From contig CM039129.1 in assembly GCA_022036555.1 (NCBI GenBank), forward strand, positions 27,950,553 through 28,014,552: 64,000 nt of DNA, read 5' to 3'. This document shows, one piece after another, positions 20,290-32,263 of this stretch (the stretch's first letter is position 1; each line of letters begins with the position of its first letter). The position numbers were made by a program, and so were the translations under genes. The stretch comes from Microstegium vimineum. Taxonomy: Eukaryota > Streptophyta > Magnoliopsida > Poales > Poaceae. The notes beneath the pieces are model-generated. The model worked only from the letters and a program-made list of their open reading frames with translations, did no database searches and was not told where the DNA came from.

Positions 20290-23264
20290 TCACTTGTTTC
20301 CACTTCTTCCCTTTTTGGACTTGGCCTTGGCTGTCTTCTTCTTTTGCTCAGTGACCATGGTGGCTCTCACAATCTTGGAAGCTGTTGTTAGTGGCATGTG
20401 CCTTGCTAGTGGAAGATTGGAGTTGATGTAGGAAGATTTAGGAATAGTCTGCCTCACTGTTGTTTGCCTAACATTTTGGTTAGCCTGCAGCAGTAGAATG
20501 AATTAGTAGGCTAACACCACATGAAAGTGCTGAGAAGAATAGCTTGCCTCATCTTGTAGCTGTGACACCATTGGGTTCTCCAAAGTAGACAGAAGTGGTC
20601 CACTACCTTGCTGGTTGGTTTCCTACATACAATTAGAAATTAGTGATTTCATACAGCAGGTACTCAATTAAGCATTTGGGTGGTTTTGCATAAACCTGGA
20701 CAGTGGCACTTTGTTGGCTGGTATGTTCAGCTGGCACATATGTAGTAGTTGTCTTCCTAGGTTTCTTCACTGCTGGTTCTCCTGCTCTCTTTCTCTCACA
20801 AGTTGTTGAGTTGTGCCCATGTTCTGCACAGTGACTGCAATGCATGGTTACTCCATGTTTGGTTAGTCTTGGCCCATTGGGTCCACCAACTTCATGTGAT
20901 GATTTCCTTCTAGCTTTAGGTGGCCTTCCAACCCTTTTTTCATACACAGGTGGTTGCACTTGTGGCCCACCAACTTTCTCCCAAGAGGACTTGTCATTAC
21001 TTGGGTGAATGAACCATCCATATGCTTGCTGACAAGCTTCAGTAGAGTAACACCAGGGAAGCATTGAGTCCTCAAGTATCCTCTCATGCCTCAAGCAAGA
21101 AATGGCATGACTGCAGGGTATACCTGTCAAGCTCCACCTCCTGCAATCACAATGCCTTCCTCCAATGTCTACAGTGTACTGCCACTATCTATCATGTACC
21201 TCAAATACACCACTCCCACTTGGTATTGCATAGCATGTGTTGGCCATCTCTGCATGTCTTGCCAATTTCTTCTTGATTTTTGGACAGATCAGCATCCTCC
21301 CCATTTATCTTGTATTTCTTTCTGTTTGTTGTAGTGTCTTGCCATTAGTTGTCCCTTGATTCTTTGTAGCATGCTCAGGATAGGAAGTTCTCTAGCTTCT
21401 AAAATATACCTGTTAAACACTTCACATGTATTGTTCAGCAAAATGTCACACTTTGGGTACTCACTAAAAAATGCATTCACCCAAGTGTTAGGAGCCATTT
21501 TCTCTAACCAAGCATGGGCTTATTTGTTGATTAGCTTCATTTTCTCCATCTCTTCATTCCATCTTGGCACTGTACTTGCCCTTGCACAAGCCCAAAGCTG
21601 ATTCTTCAAATTTTCCCCTTTGAACTGCCCCTGAAAGTTTGAGTACAGGTGCCTAACACAAAATCTGTGTTCAGAGTCAGGAAAAACCTGCTGGACAGCA
21701 GGGATTAAACCTTTCTGTTTGTCTGTCATGATAGTCCAAGGTGTAGTATTATCTATTCCTAGATCTTCTTTCAAATGCTCTAGGAAACACTTCCAAGAAG
21801 CAAGACACTCCACCTCAACCACTGCCATTGCAACAGGAAATATGCAGTCATTAGCATCTATTCCTATAGGAGTAAGAAACTGACCCCCAAACTTGGTCTT
21901 TATGAAGCAACCATCAAGACATATAACTAGTCTACATCCACTTAAAAATCCCCTCTTGCATGCATCAAGTGAAAAGTACAGTGAACTGAAACAACCATCA
22001 AGCAACTTCAAATATAGAGTGATTCCTGGATTAGTCTTCCTCAAATCATGCCCATAGACCCATAACTCAGTGTACTGCTGCACTTTATCTCCATATATCA
22101 TCTTCCAAGCTAGCCTTCTAGCTCTAGATAATTTGTTCCTAGATGGGGTCAAATTTAGCTCTAGTTGCACTGTCTTTGCAAAATTTGTCAAACTCATCTT
22201 CTCATCAGCTCTGAACCTCTCCAAATATTTATTGGCAAGCCATTTTGCAGTACACCTTTTCAGTACCCACCTCTTCTGACATGTGTGAGTCCCAACATAA
22301 GTCTTGATAACAAAACAGTCCACCCTTTTGTCCTCTGAAGCATACAAGTACCAGGGACAGTTTTCATCACAATGAGCTTTGATTCTAGTACTATCATTCT
22401 TGGGCATCAATATCTCCACTCTATTCTTGATACTATACTCAGTTATTGCCTTCCTCAGAATCTCTACTGAATCAAACTTCATGCCAACTTTGAAAATAGG
22501 GTTCTACAAATCTTCCTGTCTAAAACTTCTCATGTTCTGCCCAGCCCTACCCTCGTCATCAGATTCTGGGAGCTCTAGGTCTTCTTCATCAGAGTCCAAC
22601 TCATCCCATTCTTTGCCTTGGGGTTCATCCCCTACTGACCCAAACCTTTTCTTGCCTGCTCTGACCATATCCCCTTAGCAACACCCTCATCAACCATAGC
22701 TTCATCAACATTGTCACAAAAGAGGTCATCATCACCATCTTCAACTGTATAGTTACTGTCCACAAAATCGACATTAGAACTAGCTTCACTGCCATCACTG
22801 TCATCGCCATCAACACCATCAACATTTTCTGTCCTTGGAGGGGCAGGTCCCTTTGAAGGACTTATCACTTTGGGTAAGCTTGCAACTGGATTGAACACAA
22901 TGTCTTCCCAATTGTTGCCATCTACGGTATGGTAATGGTCCATATAAAGCACATAGTTCTTCACCTTAAATGCAACTTGCTTCATTATTTGTGCTTCTTT
23001 ATCTGACTCAATCAAACGCAAGCCGGTTGACATACCCTGCTCAGGCAACAACCACCACATTGGAACACCTAAATCATAGCCTAGCAACACTGACATTTCC
23101 TCTACTGCATTGAAAGACCAGTACTGCACTTTGACATTATCAAACCAATCAACCTTGCCATCCAGGTACACTCGATCTTCACCATAACCACAGAAAAAAC
23201 CATTGTAATGCACTTCAACTGAAAACTCTTCATCATCAGGCCCTAAATAACGATAAGCAACCAT
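20290..23264 (-). pseudogene. mudrA-like: MURA-type transposase, disrupted
   Basis: The ATG at 23264 opens MVAYRYLGPDDEEFSVEVHY, an N-terminal domain seen in MULE transposases. An acidic linker (about 22850-22520) contains a frameshift near 22660 and a TAG near 22508. The DNA-binding and catalytic part (22482-21520) has CPWYLYASEDKR, LVICLDGCFIKTKFGGQ (first Asp), TIMTDKQKGL (second Asp) and FCVRHLYSNF (C-x2-H). Indels near 21518 and 21300 and a stop near 21190 follow. The SWIM finger HCDCRRWSLTGIPCSH and a CCHC knuckle CSHCAEHGHNSTTC (about 20835) then remain. Small 3' exons end in a lysine-rich tail (EQKKKTAKAKSKKGRSGNK) with TGA at 20290-20292. The enzyme would bind the terminal repeats and cut the ends. 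Confidence 0.85.
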
Positions 23265-23677
23265 AAATTAGGTGCTAAATCGGGGCATATATACCCTAAA
23301 ACCCTAGCCTATCAGACATACTACTACACCTCCAAATGCAACTAGCACAGGTAACATTGAGTACAAGGACAGAGCTCTTGGACACTTACCATAGCTTGGA
23401 GCCGCCTCCCCTTTCAATCGACGTCGTCCTGTCATGGTGCCGTCGTGCCGCAATCCGCGCGACCGGACGACACCCAGAGGCACCGACCAGACGCAGACCC
23501 AACGTCGCTGGAGAGGGAGGTAGGTCGCCGCAGCTCGCCCTCCTCTTCTCTTCCTGCCCGGTGCCGCCGAGTTTGCCGCCGCCCCGGCTGTCTCAGCTGA
23601 CGATTGGGAGAGGAGGAGAAGTGAGGATGCTAGGGTTCGTGGGGGTGTTTTTTGCTAAATTGGCGATGACCTAAGCG

Positions 23678-23848
23678 GTCTTCTGCCACTATGGCACGGC
23701 CACGTCGGACTAAGTGGTTGGCGTGGCTACATCTGGACCATGCGTGCGCCGCGGCAAAAGGTGAGGAACCTACTTAGTTTCTTTGAAAATTCGGGGACGC
23801 AGATGGGAAGAGACGAATAGTTTGAGGACCCACAGGGCATTTTACTCT
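23678..23848 (-). repeat. Right terminal inverted repeat of the MULE
   Basis: Complement of 18709-18879. It lies about 415 bp upstream of the transposase ATG, with GC-rich leader sequence (23390-23660) in between that includes CTAGGGTTCG on the plus strand. Confidence 0.9.
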
Positions 23849-23857
23849 TTTTTTTAT

Positions 23858-24775
23858 TTATTTAGAGTTAGTGAAGCTCTCCAAATAGGCCATATGTCAT
23901 GGCGTCTAGAGTATGGAGCTAGCCTTAACATTTATGAACCATGGGATAAGAGCTAATCGAGCAAAGGTAGCGTGTGCAAGTGAGAATCAGCGACGAGGGT
24001 TTTCCCTTATTTGGAACGGCTCTCTCCTACTCTAACATCACAGTATCACATAGCAGATTCTAGCACCCCATTTCTCTTTTGCCTCTAGTGAAGCCTTTTT
24101 TTTTAGCTTTGATAACGACTTTTTTTAGCTAATATAGCACGGAGCTAGAACCAAGCGAACCCTTCATTTGAGCCATGCATTTGTCGAGAGGGTTTGCCTA
24201 ATTTCAATCAAACTAATTAAGTTTTAGCTTTGCACACGTGTTATGCCATATTTTTTTATCTTCTTCTAGTTTTTAATTAATGTGTCACTTGAGGTCTTCG
24301 CTTGCCTATGTAAAAAAAAGCGTTATATACTTTAACTTCCTCTATTTATAATAATAATTCACATAATCTTGTTCTAAGTCAAACCTTTTTTAGAACTATA
24401 GACTTGATTCAATTCTATGATCTTCTTTAGTGACTTTTTAAATTATTTTTCACTTCAAATTTGAACTTGCTCTAGTATCTAAGGAACCTTTATTAAAATT
24501 GTAGAAAATATGTCAATATTTATGTTATAAACCTAGACTTAGTTCTGCTATTTTTTTTCATACAATATGTTTTGATAGTGTATTTATTTTATCTTGTACT
24601 CCCATTCTAAACTATAAGACTATTTGGCTTTTTAAGTTACATATCTAGACAGTGTATATCTAAATGCATAGCAAAGAAAATGTTAAAACTATGTATAATT
24701 TGCAACAGAGAGAGTTGTCGCTAAGTCAAAACATCTTATAACTTGCAATGGAGAAAATAGTTGTCAGAATACTAT
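23858..24775. other. Intergenic AT-rich DNA with Stowaway relics
   Basis: No gene is supported. Around 24597-24715, CTCCCATTCTAAACTATAAG and a distal GCAACAGAGAGAGT look like the two ends of a short Stowaway MITE next to TA. Another truncated end lies near 24720-24765. Confidence 0.4.
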
Positions 24776-25129
24776 GGGGGTGTTTGGACCCCCTTGGCAA
24801 ATTGACAAATTGGTAAAAGAGCAAAAGAATTGCTATCTTTTGGCAAATGGATCCAAACATGTAAGGTAAAAAATGGCAAAAGAGCAAAAATTTGTCATTT
24901 ATCATTTGCCACTTTGGAGTGGCAAATAAAGGCAAATAGAAAATCCTTCCACTCATACCCCTCCCTTTTATGCATGATATGTGAATGAGTGTAATTATTA
25001 GGGGTACAATTGTCTTTGTATGTGTCATTTGTCATTTTCCATTTACCATTTGTCAAGGGATCCAAACACCATCAAGATAAAAGATTTGCCAAATTCATTT
25101 GTTATTTGCCAAAGGATCCAAACACCCCC
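24776..25129. mobile_element. Tourist-like MITE
   Basis: Inverted ends GGGGGTGTTTGGA and TCCAAACACCCCC, continued by GGCAAAT / ATTTGCC, bound 354 bp. TAT at 24773-24775 and 25130-25132 is the 3-bp duplication. Internal TTTGCCA and TGGCAAA motifs recur in both orientations. Confidence 0.85.
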
Positions 25130-25132
25130 TAT

Positions 25133-25906
25133 ATTTCCATAAAGTACTTAACCAAAATTAGAAAGTTTGTTTTGGATTAATATTAAAGATAAAGTGAACT
25201 AAAAATTATTTGGAACAGAGGGATTAGTAAACATTGTTATTTTCATTGAGTGCTAATAAAGTTGTATAAGGCCTAACTACGAAACGATGCGCAGCAGGCA
25301 GTTGAAGCGGCGACCACACACAGCAGGCTGTTCAAGCGGCGACCACGTGAAGACAACGTTGGGGATTTATTACCCAACTGGTACAGTACCTACCCAGAAA
25401 GAATAATAAAGAAGCAAAACACGGGTCGTTGTTCGCTGGTCCGTCGCCCCCTTCCCGTCGGCGAACATCACATACAGAAAATGAAATGCAGAAATGCAAC
25501 TAGTACCAGAAGCGAGAGCATGTTTCATTCATATATTCCAATGCTTGTTGAAAGTTAGAACATAACAAGTTGGAAGCGCAACATTCCTCATATTGTAAAG
25601 TGCAATCCGTTGTGTCGTTTTGCACAGTACAGAAATTTTGTGACTCCAACATCCTCAGGCAGCAGTGAAGAAGCTGCTCATCAACATGTATCGGTCATCA
25701 TACAATGAATTCCACACCAAATTGCATGTAGTTCACCAGTTTCCATTAAACCCATCCAAAATCATGTGATCGTTAAAGCTTGAGCCCTTTTGTAGTCTTT
25801 TTCATCCTGCTCAGGTCTTCATACAATTTGAGAATGATCCTGGCCCTTTTGGTGCTTCAACGTGTGATCAAGAATGCTGTGCCTTGTGCTCAGGAACATC
25901 ATTTTG
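25133..25906. other. Downstream flank and probable 3' UTR of the cyclin-T gene
   Basis: No other gene is seen. The portion from about 25500 to 25906 is the likely minus-strand 3' UTR; a precise polyadenylation site cannot be assigned by eye. The repeat GTTGAAGCGGCGACCACAC / GTTCAAGCGGCGACCACGT lies near 25300-25350. Confidence 0.4.
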
Positions 25907-28900
25907 CTAATGAAATGGTGGAGGATGTTCTTTACTGTCCGGAAAGCCCATGTCTTCAGCAGTTGTTGGTACACCCTGCTTGACATGGTGACCGTTCTCC
26001 ATTGCTTGGTTAGTGTTTTGAAGATCAGCTGGAGGCATGCTACCATGGGACAAGTTCTGCCTCTTATCCTGCTTAACCTTCTCATCCTCAACAGCCAATT
26101 CAACACCATGTTCTAGCCCATCGTCCATCACATTTGTCTTTGTTGAAACACAACCTTTCGATTTGCTTGGCTTCTCCAAAGCTGCTTTTACCTTATCCTT
26201 GTCGATTTTATGCACCACATCCATTCTCAAGGTTGACAACCCAGGAGCTTCTTTGTCACCAACACAATCTCTTGTTTCATTGGAATTATCATCTGATCGA
26301 TGTGTTTTATGTTCTTCCGCTAGATTATGAAATTCATAGCTGGCCTTGGAATAATAATGTCCAGGCGAGGACCTTTTGTCATGGTGCAATCTGTCCATAC
26401 AAACATCCGATTTAGTTCCACTCATGTTCTTTACTTCATTGCCACCATTATCATTTTGAAGCATTTTGTGGCCAGGAAAATGCTTGTCTGAATTTGAGTG
26501 CCCAACGTCATGGTGACCTGGAGCACCTGTTGAGGAAGAATGCTGCAAATTTGACAGTCTGGATACTTGATAACGTCCATGAGCAGATGGTTCCTTGGAG
26601 TTTTCTTCAGATTTTATACATGGCTGTTGATTACGCACAGTAGCAGAGCTACCTTTGGCTTCACCTCCATGTGATGGTTGTGCCTGTGTTGTACGGTTTG
26701 GCTGATACAACTCCAACATTTGGTTGCTAAAATCTGCAATAATGGACGACAAATGTTTTTATTATCAGATGCAACTTGAAACCAAGAGATACTGGCACAT
26801 GTCAGACCACATTGTTCTAATAAACTAATAAATAATAATTCTGACAACAAATAAGAATTTCCATGCATTGCCTAGTCAACACTAAACAATACATAGTGAG
26901 TAGAGACCAGCTTCCCAGAGGACAGAAGATTGCTGGTCTTTAGGATTAGAATCAGAGGCTACTAAATTCTGATTCTAACAGCTGTAAGGTAGCTGGGACT
27001 TCCAGTCAGGTGGTCGTCCTCTTTACCACAATGTTTTATGTGACAAATCACCAATAAGAATTAGAAGATGCTCCTTGTTTTGAGAAAAAAAAATAAACCA
27101 GTTACTAATTCCATGTTAAATAGTGCTCTTCCAAAGGTATCATGTAGCTTCCTAAAAAGGTAAATATTAAACATGTGTGCAGCATCAAAATCCCATTCAT
27201 AGACAACTTAAATATACCTAAGAAAGGCAGCAATATACTAATATTGCAAGAGAAAGACACAAAGCAACTACAAATATCCAACTGGAACAAGATCATTTCG
27301 CAAGAGGGAAAACAAACTCCATGGGCAGAACATTATTATAGCATGTTCAAAACATTGTCTAATGCAAATCTCAAATTTGACCAATGGCCACCCTCTTTAG
27401 GCCAAATAACAATATGCACTAGCTATTGTAACTATTTTATTAAATAGCTTTAAGTTATTAAGTATATCCTGCATTCTTCTGCAACAGAAAAATGAATTGG
27501 TTTGAGCATGATGGGTTTTAAATAAAATGGCCAGCATGTAAGTTATGAAAATTAAATTGTACAATAGATTAAGTGTATGAAAAAGTTAACACAGTAAATT
27601 ATGGCATAAATTGTATTTCCATCTTAAAAACAATGATGAAAAAAAATAAACCTTGTACTAGGATATAATAAACCATTGCAGTGGAGAAAAATGCCATTGT
27701 ACTTTATCCTGAATACACATCCAGTGAAGCTGCAGTATGTCAATAACTGCTAGAAGTAAAGAAAGGGTGTACATAGTTACAAAGTGAAGTAACCTCCTCC
27801 GAACTAAGGGCCTGTTTAGATCCCCATGAAATCCAAAATATTTTGGGTTTTGGTTTTCCATTTTGCAAAATGGAACTAAACACCACCCAAAATATTTGGC
27901 AAAAAGTGGTCCATTCCCTATTTTGGGTTTTGGACTCAAGAGGCCAAAATAACCCAAAATTTGCATTGGTTTGTGTGCCACCCTCACAATCCCTATCATT
28001 GGAATCCAAAATAAGCCAAACTTTGGTTGAAACTAAACACCCCCTGAAATATTTTGCATTTTGGATTTTGGAATCCAAAATAGTTGGCATTTTGGATTTT
28101 GGGATGGAACTAAACAGGCCCTAAGAGTGGTTTTGTCCTAAGCAAAGTTCAGCTAGGCGCCAGGCGGAATCTAGGCGCTGACCCTCAGCCTAGAGCCTAT
28201 TCGAGATTAATCGCGCCTAGGCGTTTCTAGGCGTTTTATTTTTTTATACAAGGTTCCGCTAGGCGCTCGCCTAGGCGCGATTAGGCGCGAGTCGGAGGGT
28301 GTCCGCCTCGCCTATGGGGGTAGGCGGACCCCTAGGCGGCGCCGGCGGCGCCGGTGGAGGTGAAGGAGCGCCTGGCGGAGGTCGCCGGTGGGAGGAGCTG
28401 CGAGCGGCGACGGGCGCTTGAGCAGTGGGGGTGGCGTCGGAGGAGGAAGAGAAGGAGGTGGTGGAGGCGGCAGGGAGGAGACCGGCGGCGGAGCGCGGCG
28501 CGCGGCTGGCGGCTGCGGTCGATGGGGTGAGTGTGGATGGAGTGGGAGGGTGGATGGGCTGTTGGGCTTTTTTTATGGGCCTTTTTTTAACTTGAGGTCC
28601 ATATCTCTCCTATTTTTTTCTTTTAATTAAGATATATATGTGTGTATGTATAAAAATTAAAACGCCTAGCAAAACGCCTAGGAACGCCTAGGCGCGATTA
28701 ATCCCGACTAGGCTCTAGGCTGAGGGTCAGCGCCTAGATTCCACCTGGCGCCTAGCTGAACTTTGTTTTTATACATACACACATATATCTTAATTAAAAG
28801 AAAAAATAGGAGATATATGGACCTAAAGTTAAAGAAAGGCCCATAAAAAAAGCCCAACAGCCCACCTTATCCACCCTCACACCTTATCCATCCATCCAAC

Positions 28901-31900
28901 CCCCTCCCACCACCCCATCCGCACCCCTCGCCGCGCCCGCGCCCGCAGCCGCCAGCCGCGCGCCTTCGCCGGTCTCCTCCCTGCCGCCTCCACCACTTCC
29001 TTCTCTTCCTCCTCCGACGCCATCTCCACGCTTGAGCGCCCGTCGCCGCCTCCTCCCCCACCGGCGACCTCCGCCACCCCCACCGGCGCTGCCTAGGGGT
29101 CCGCCTACCCCCATAGGCGAGGCGGACACCCTCCGACTCACGCCTAGTCACGCCTAGTCGGCACCTAGCGGAACTTTGGTCCTAAGTCAAACAATCTTAA
29201 GTTTGACTAAGTTTTTATAAAAAAAACAACATTTACAATACCAAATAATACTATTAGATTCATAATTCATAATCAAATATATTTCTATATAGTAAATCTA
29301 TTTGGTATCATCAATGTTGATAATCTTCTCTATAAACTTGGTGAAACATAGGATATTATTAAAAAAAAATCTCAACCTAAGGGGGTAAGAGAGCCCCTGG
29401 GCATTGCATTAAGAAGACCTTATCATGCATGTCGAGAAACCCCCCGAACCCCTGCCCCACCCATACAGAAGCACCATAGCCCATGTAACAATGACCACAA
29501 TTGGGGCTGCGCCTTAGACCTGTGTTTTGGCATGGGACAGACAAGGAGATTTTTTAACCCTAATCTGAAAATTCTCTCCCACGAGGAGTCGAATACAGGA
29601 GCTGAGGAGTGCTACTCAAGCCACCAAACCAAATCAGCTAAAGGCCCTTATTATGACATGATAAACCAAAACCAGGAGTAGTAGTAGGTTCAAAAAAAGA
29701 AAAAGAAAACAGTACTACCTATGATGTGTAATCAATACTTCAAAACCAGGACTTTCACAGGAACAAAATCAATTTGACACACCAGACGCATGGTAATAAT
29801 TCAATCAATAAAGGTCAAAACGTATGCACTAGGCAGAATGAATATAACAAAATACAGCAACTTAAATGCTTTCATCACTGACTTTGAAAACAAGGACCAA
29901 CCTTCAAGCTGTTGTAGTGTGATATCAAATTCTTTCCACCAAACCTTATCACCATCAGAAGGGAGCTTCACTTTGAGAAACTTAGCAGCCAAAAAGATAA
30001 CACCTGCTGCAATATGATGAGGCTCGAATTGAAGGCAAAGCGAAGTACTACTCAGCCTGTACAGTGCACACCATTAAGTGAAGTAGACAACTGGGGACTA
30101 CAATTTGAAAAGACAGTTAGGGTAGCACTAGCATACCCATCATTTACAAAACTCCAGGCAACCTGAGGAAAATTATTTATATCACCAATATTGAATCTCC
30201 TTATTGCCTCAACCAAGGGCTTGTAAGCATGATCAATATTCAGGTCAAACTCAAGTGTTACAAGTACAACACGCTCCCCAAGTAAAATAAGTTCTTTTTG
30301 TTTATCAAATAATTCCTGCAAGAGGCAACAGTAAGCACTAATCTCAGTTGAAATAACCCTTACATTGCTTTTTGAGTCAAATATGAATTAGTGCATGCGG
30401 AAAATAAAATCTATGCAGATTTAGAAGAAGAGCAAAATGACAGCACTATTACAATGTTCATGCTCGACTCAAAGGAGCATAAAAATCGTTTCCAGGATTA
30501 GATTATTCGGCTTAGATAGTATAAGCAACCATAAGCTGATAATGGAAGAATGCAATAGCAGCTATTGATGACCATCATTTTGTAAGCAAATGTTTTTTAA
30601 GCATCATTGACGTTAGTAGCATATGCACCTCAACAAGAACAAAAGTAGATTTCAACTGCTTTCATTGAGATTTAGGAGTGAGATTTGAACCTACATACTA
30701 AAATGGAACAACGATCTAACTACATCATAGTAGTGTATGACGTAATGAGTTACAAATTTATACTTAAACACATACTAGTTCCAAAGTAAAGTATTCGAGA
30801 AAAGTTCACAAGTGAAGTGTATGAAACAATGTTAGTTCAACAGTATAACAATCATGCAGGGAAAACTAGGTAGTTTCAGGACTTCTGAAACAAAATAAAA
30901 GATAACGTAATCCATTACCTTCTGCTGCTTGATTCTCTGACCAGCCGTAGGATCCTTCTTGTGAATAAACTCGTAAGAAATCAGGATAACATCCTTCAAA
31001 GGTATGGGTGTTTCTTCAACTTTTCCAGCTAAGAATATACAAACTGTGGCAATTATCTGTATGGATATTCGATTTAGAAGTATTGGCACATATTCTATCT
31101 ACAGAAACAAAATGCATAACGACACAGTACAAAGAATTCGGTTTCAAATACAGATGCAAAAGCAAATGAGAAGATTGAGTTTGTCAATCTCTTATCAACA
31201 ACGAAGATCCTACAAGCTGAAGGGAAACTTTAAAAGCAAATCTTTTAATTCAACCAAATTTAAAAAGCAAAATGCAATTATATCAATTTACAAATTTCTA
31301 AGGTAATACAGTTACGAACCTAAAGGCTGCAGGGAAACTTCACCAACCATTGTAAAATAAAACTAAAGACAAGCATCAAATGACACTTACTCGTCTATCA
31401 TTTTTTGCAAGGGATTGACGAAGGTAAAAACGATGACAGAATACCATAGCCGTAGAAATCGTCAATTGAGGCCTAAAAAAAGCAAACAAATGAGGGGGGC
31501 TTTATGAGATATGGAAGCTAAAAGGATTTTTTTTTCAGCAAACTTGATAAAAACTTAACAACCGAAGGATTAGCATGAGCAATGCAATTTGCATCAAGAT
31601 TATAACCACTGAGTAAACTGACATACTTTAACATTCAGCAACCAAGGTCAACCATGTCCACAAAAATAAACACCAGCAACACCTCATTCCATTTTTCACA
31701 TGCCAGACTGTCAAGTACCCGAAATTTAATTGTACAACAACAGAAACACAAATTTATCTTTTCTTGATGACAGTATGAACATGTTAATCAAAACTAAAGT
31801 TAGTTAATGGGAAAAAATATAAATATTTTATTCCCAAAAACAATTGCCAATCCACACAAATGACTAAGTAAAATGAACAAAAGAAAAAAATTTGATATAG

Positions 31901-32263
31901 CAGATATATTTTGAGAAACTTCAACATCATGGAAATATTAAAGTAGCATTTCATTTTAAACCATGTACTGAAAGTTTCAGAAGTGAAATGCAAAGATAGC
32001 AGACAAAGATCAATGTCTCAATCTTACAATTTAAGCTTCTTCCCCAAATCTTGTAGAAACTTGCAATATGACTTTCGAAGGTTCGACTCTTTCTTCCAAT
32101 CAATGCCATCCCTTCTGGATGGAGAGTTTTCCTCTATTTCCTTTCTACTGAAGTACCATGATGGACCAAGTTTACTGGCTTCCTCACGCCTACCCTGGGT
32201 AAATCCATTAGGGCCATTGTCCACAACTCCATGACATGAAAAGTCACTAGGTACCATAGCCAT
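25907..32263 (-). CDS. Cyclin-T-like protein (P-TEFb cyclin subunit), 6 coding exons
   Basis: Exons on the minus strand are 32263-32028, 31472-31391, 31056-30919, 30315-30137, 30056-29902 and 26733-25907. All introns are GT-AG and the lengths sum to 1617 bases, an uninterrupted 538 residues. The N-terminus has SWYFSRKEIEENSPSRRDG, diagnostic of plant cyclin T. The two cyclin-box folds follow (about residues 35-265) with LRKSYCKFLQDLG, FLAGKVEETPIPLKDV, ELILLGERVVLVTL and AAKFLKVKLPSDGDKVWW. The C-terminal 275 residues are polar, rich in His, Lys and Ser, and probably disordered. Cyclin T pairs with CDK9/CDKC kinases to phosphorylate the RNA polymerase II C-terminal domain and release paused transcription in the nucleus. 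The start was chosen as ATG in MAMVPSDF, matching known family members. Compared with the usual plant sequence, exon 4 (EFDLNIDHAYKP, GDINNFPQ) is unusually diverged. Confidence 0.9.
27808..28121. mobile_element. Tourist-like MITE in cyclin-T intron 5
   Basis: Inverted ends GGGCCTGTTTAGATCC and GGAACTAAACAGGCCC, with TAA at 27805-27807 and 28122-28124. The interior is full of CCAAAATATTTTGG-like palindromic text. A second copy of the same family, inverted, is at 55987-56298. Confidence 0.9.
28143..29178. mobile_element. hAT-type element with overlapping inverted repeats, in cyclin-T intron 5
   Basis: The outer ends CAAAGTTCAGCTAGGCGCC and GGCACCTAGCGGAACTTTG are flanked by an exact 8-bp GTCCTAAG at 28135-28142 and 29179-29186, the hAT duplication length. 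Internally the order is A (28143-28243), B (28245-28652), inverted A (28655-28768), inverted B (28769-29178). Two long hairpins therefore overlap rather than nest. B is extremely GC-rich and codon-like (for example VEVKERLAEVAGG when read +), suggesting captured gene sequence. CTAGGCG motifs are dense near every end. No transposase is encoded. Confidence 0.85.
29362..29647 (-). mobile_element. tRNA-derived SINE in cyclin-T intron 5
   Basis: On the minus strand it starts GGGCCTTTAGCTGATTTGG (A-box-like) and has TATTCGACTCC (B-box-like) about 45 bases later. It ends in a T-tract after CTTACCCCCTTAGGTTGAG. The body text GGTCTTCTTAATGCAATGCC is one I associate with a common grass SINE. TTATTA at 29356-29361 and 29648-29653 is the likely target duplication. 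It lies in the same orientation as the host gene, within the intron. Confidence 0.75.

Larger units (their letters stand above)
18709..23848. mobile_element. Two-gene Mutator-like element (MULE) with long terminal inverted repeats
   Basis: The segment is bounded by 171-bp inverted repeats (18709-18879 and about 23678-23848) beginning GAGTAAAATGC with CTGTGGGTCC and ending in TGGCAGAAGAC. A 9-bp TTTTTTTAT lies at 18700-18708 and 23849-23857, the Mutator duplication length, though low complexity weakens this evidence. Inside are two convergent genes: a short plus-strand gene with a GRF zinc finger (19099-19701) and a MURA-type transposase on the minus strand (20290-23264). Both are damaged, so this copy is a former autonomous element. 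The 3' ends of the genes face each other across about 590 bp containing TCACTGCATTAG-type repeats. Confidence 0.9.

Noticed and set aside
28867..29151. Open frames in the hAT element
   Set aside because: Low-complexity Arg/Gly-rich translations from GC-rich transposon sequence; similar frames occur on both strands.
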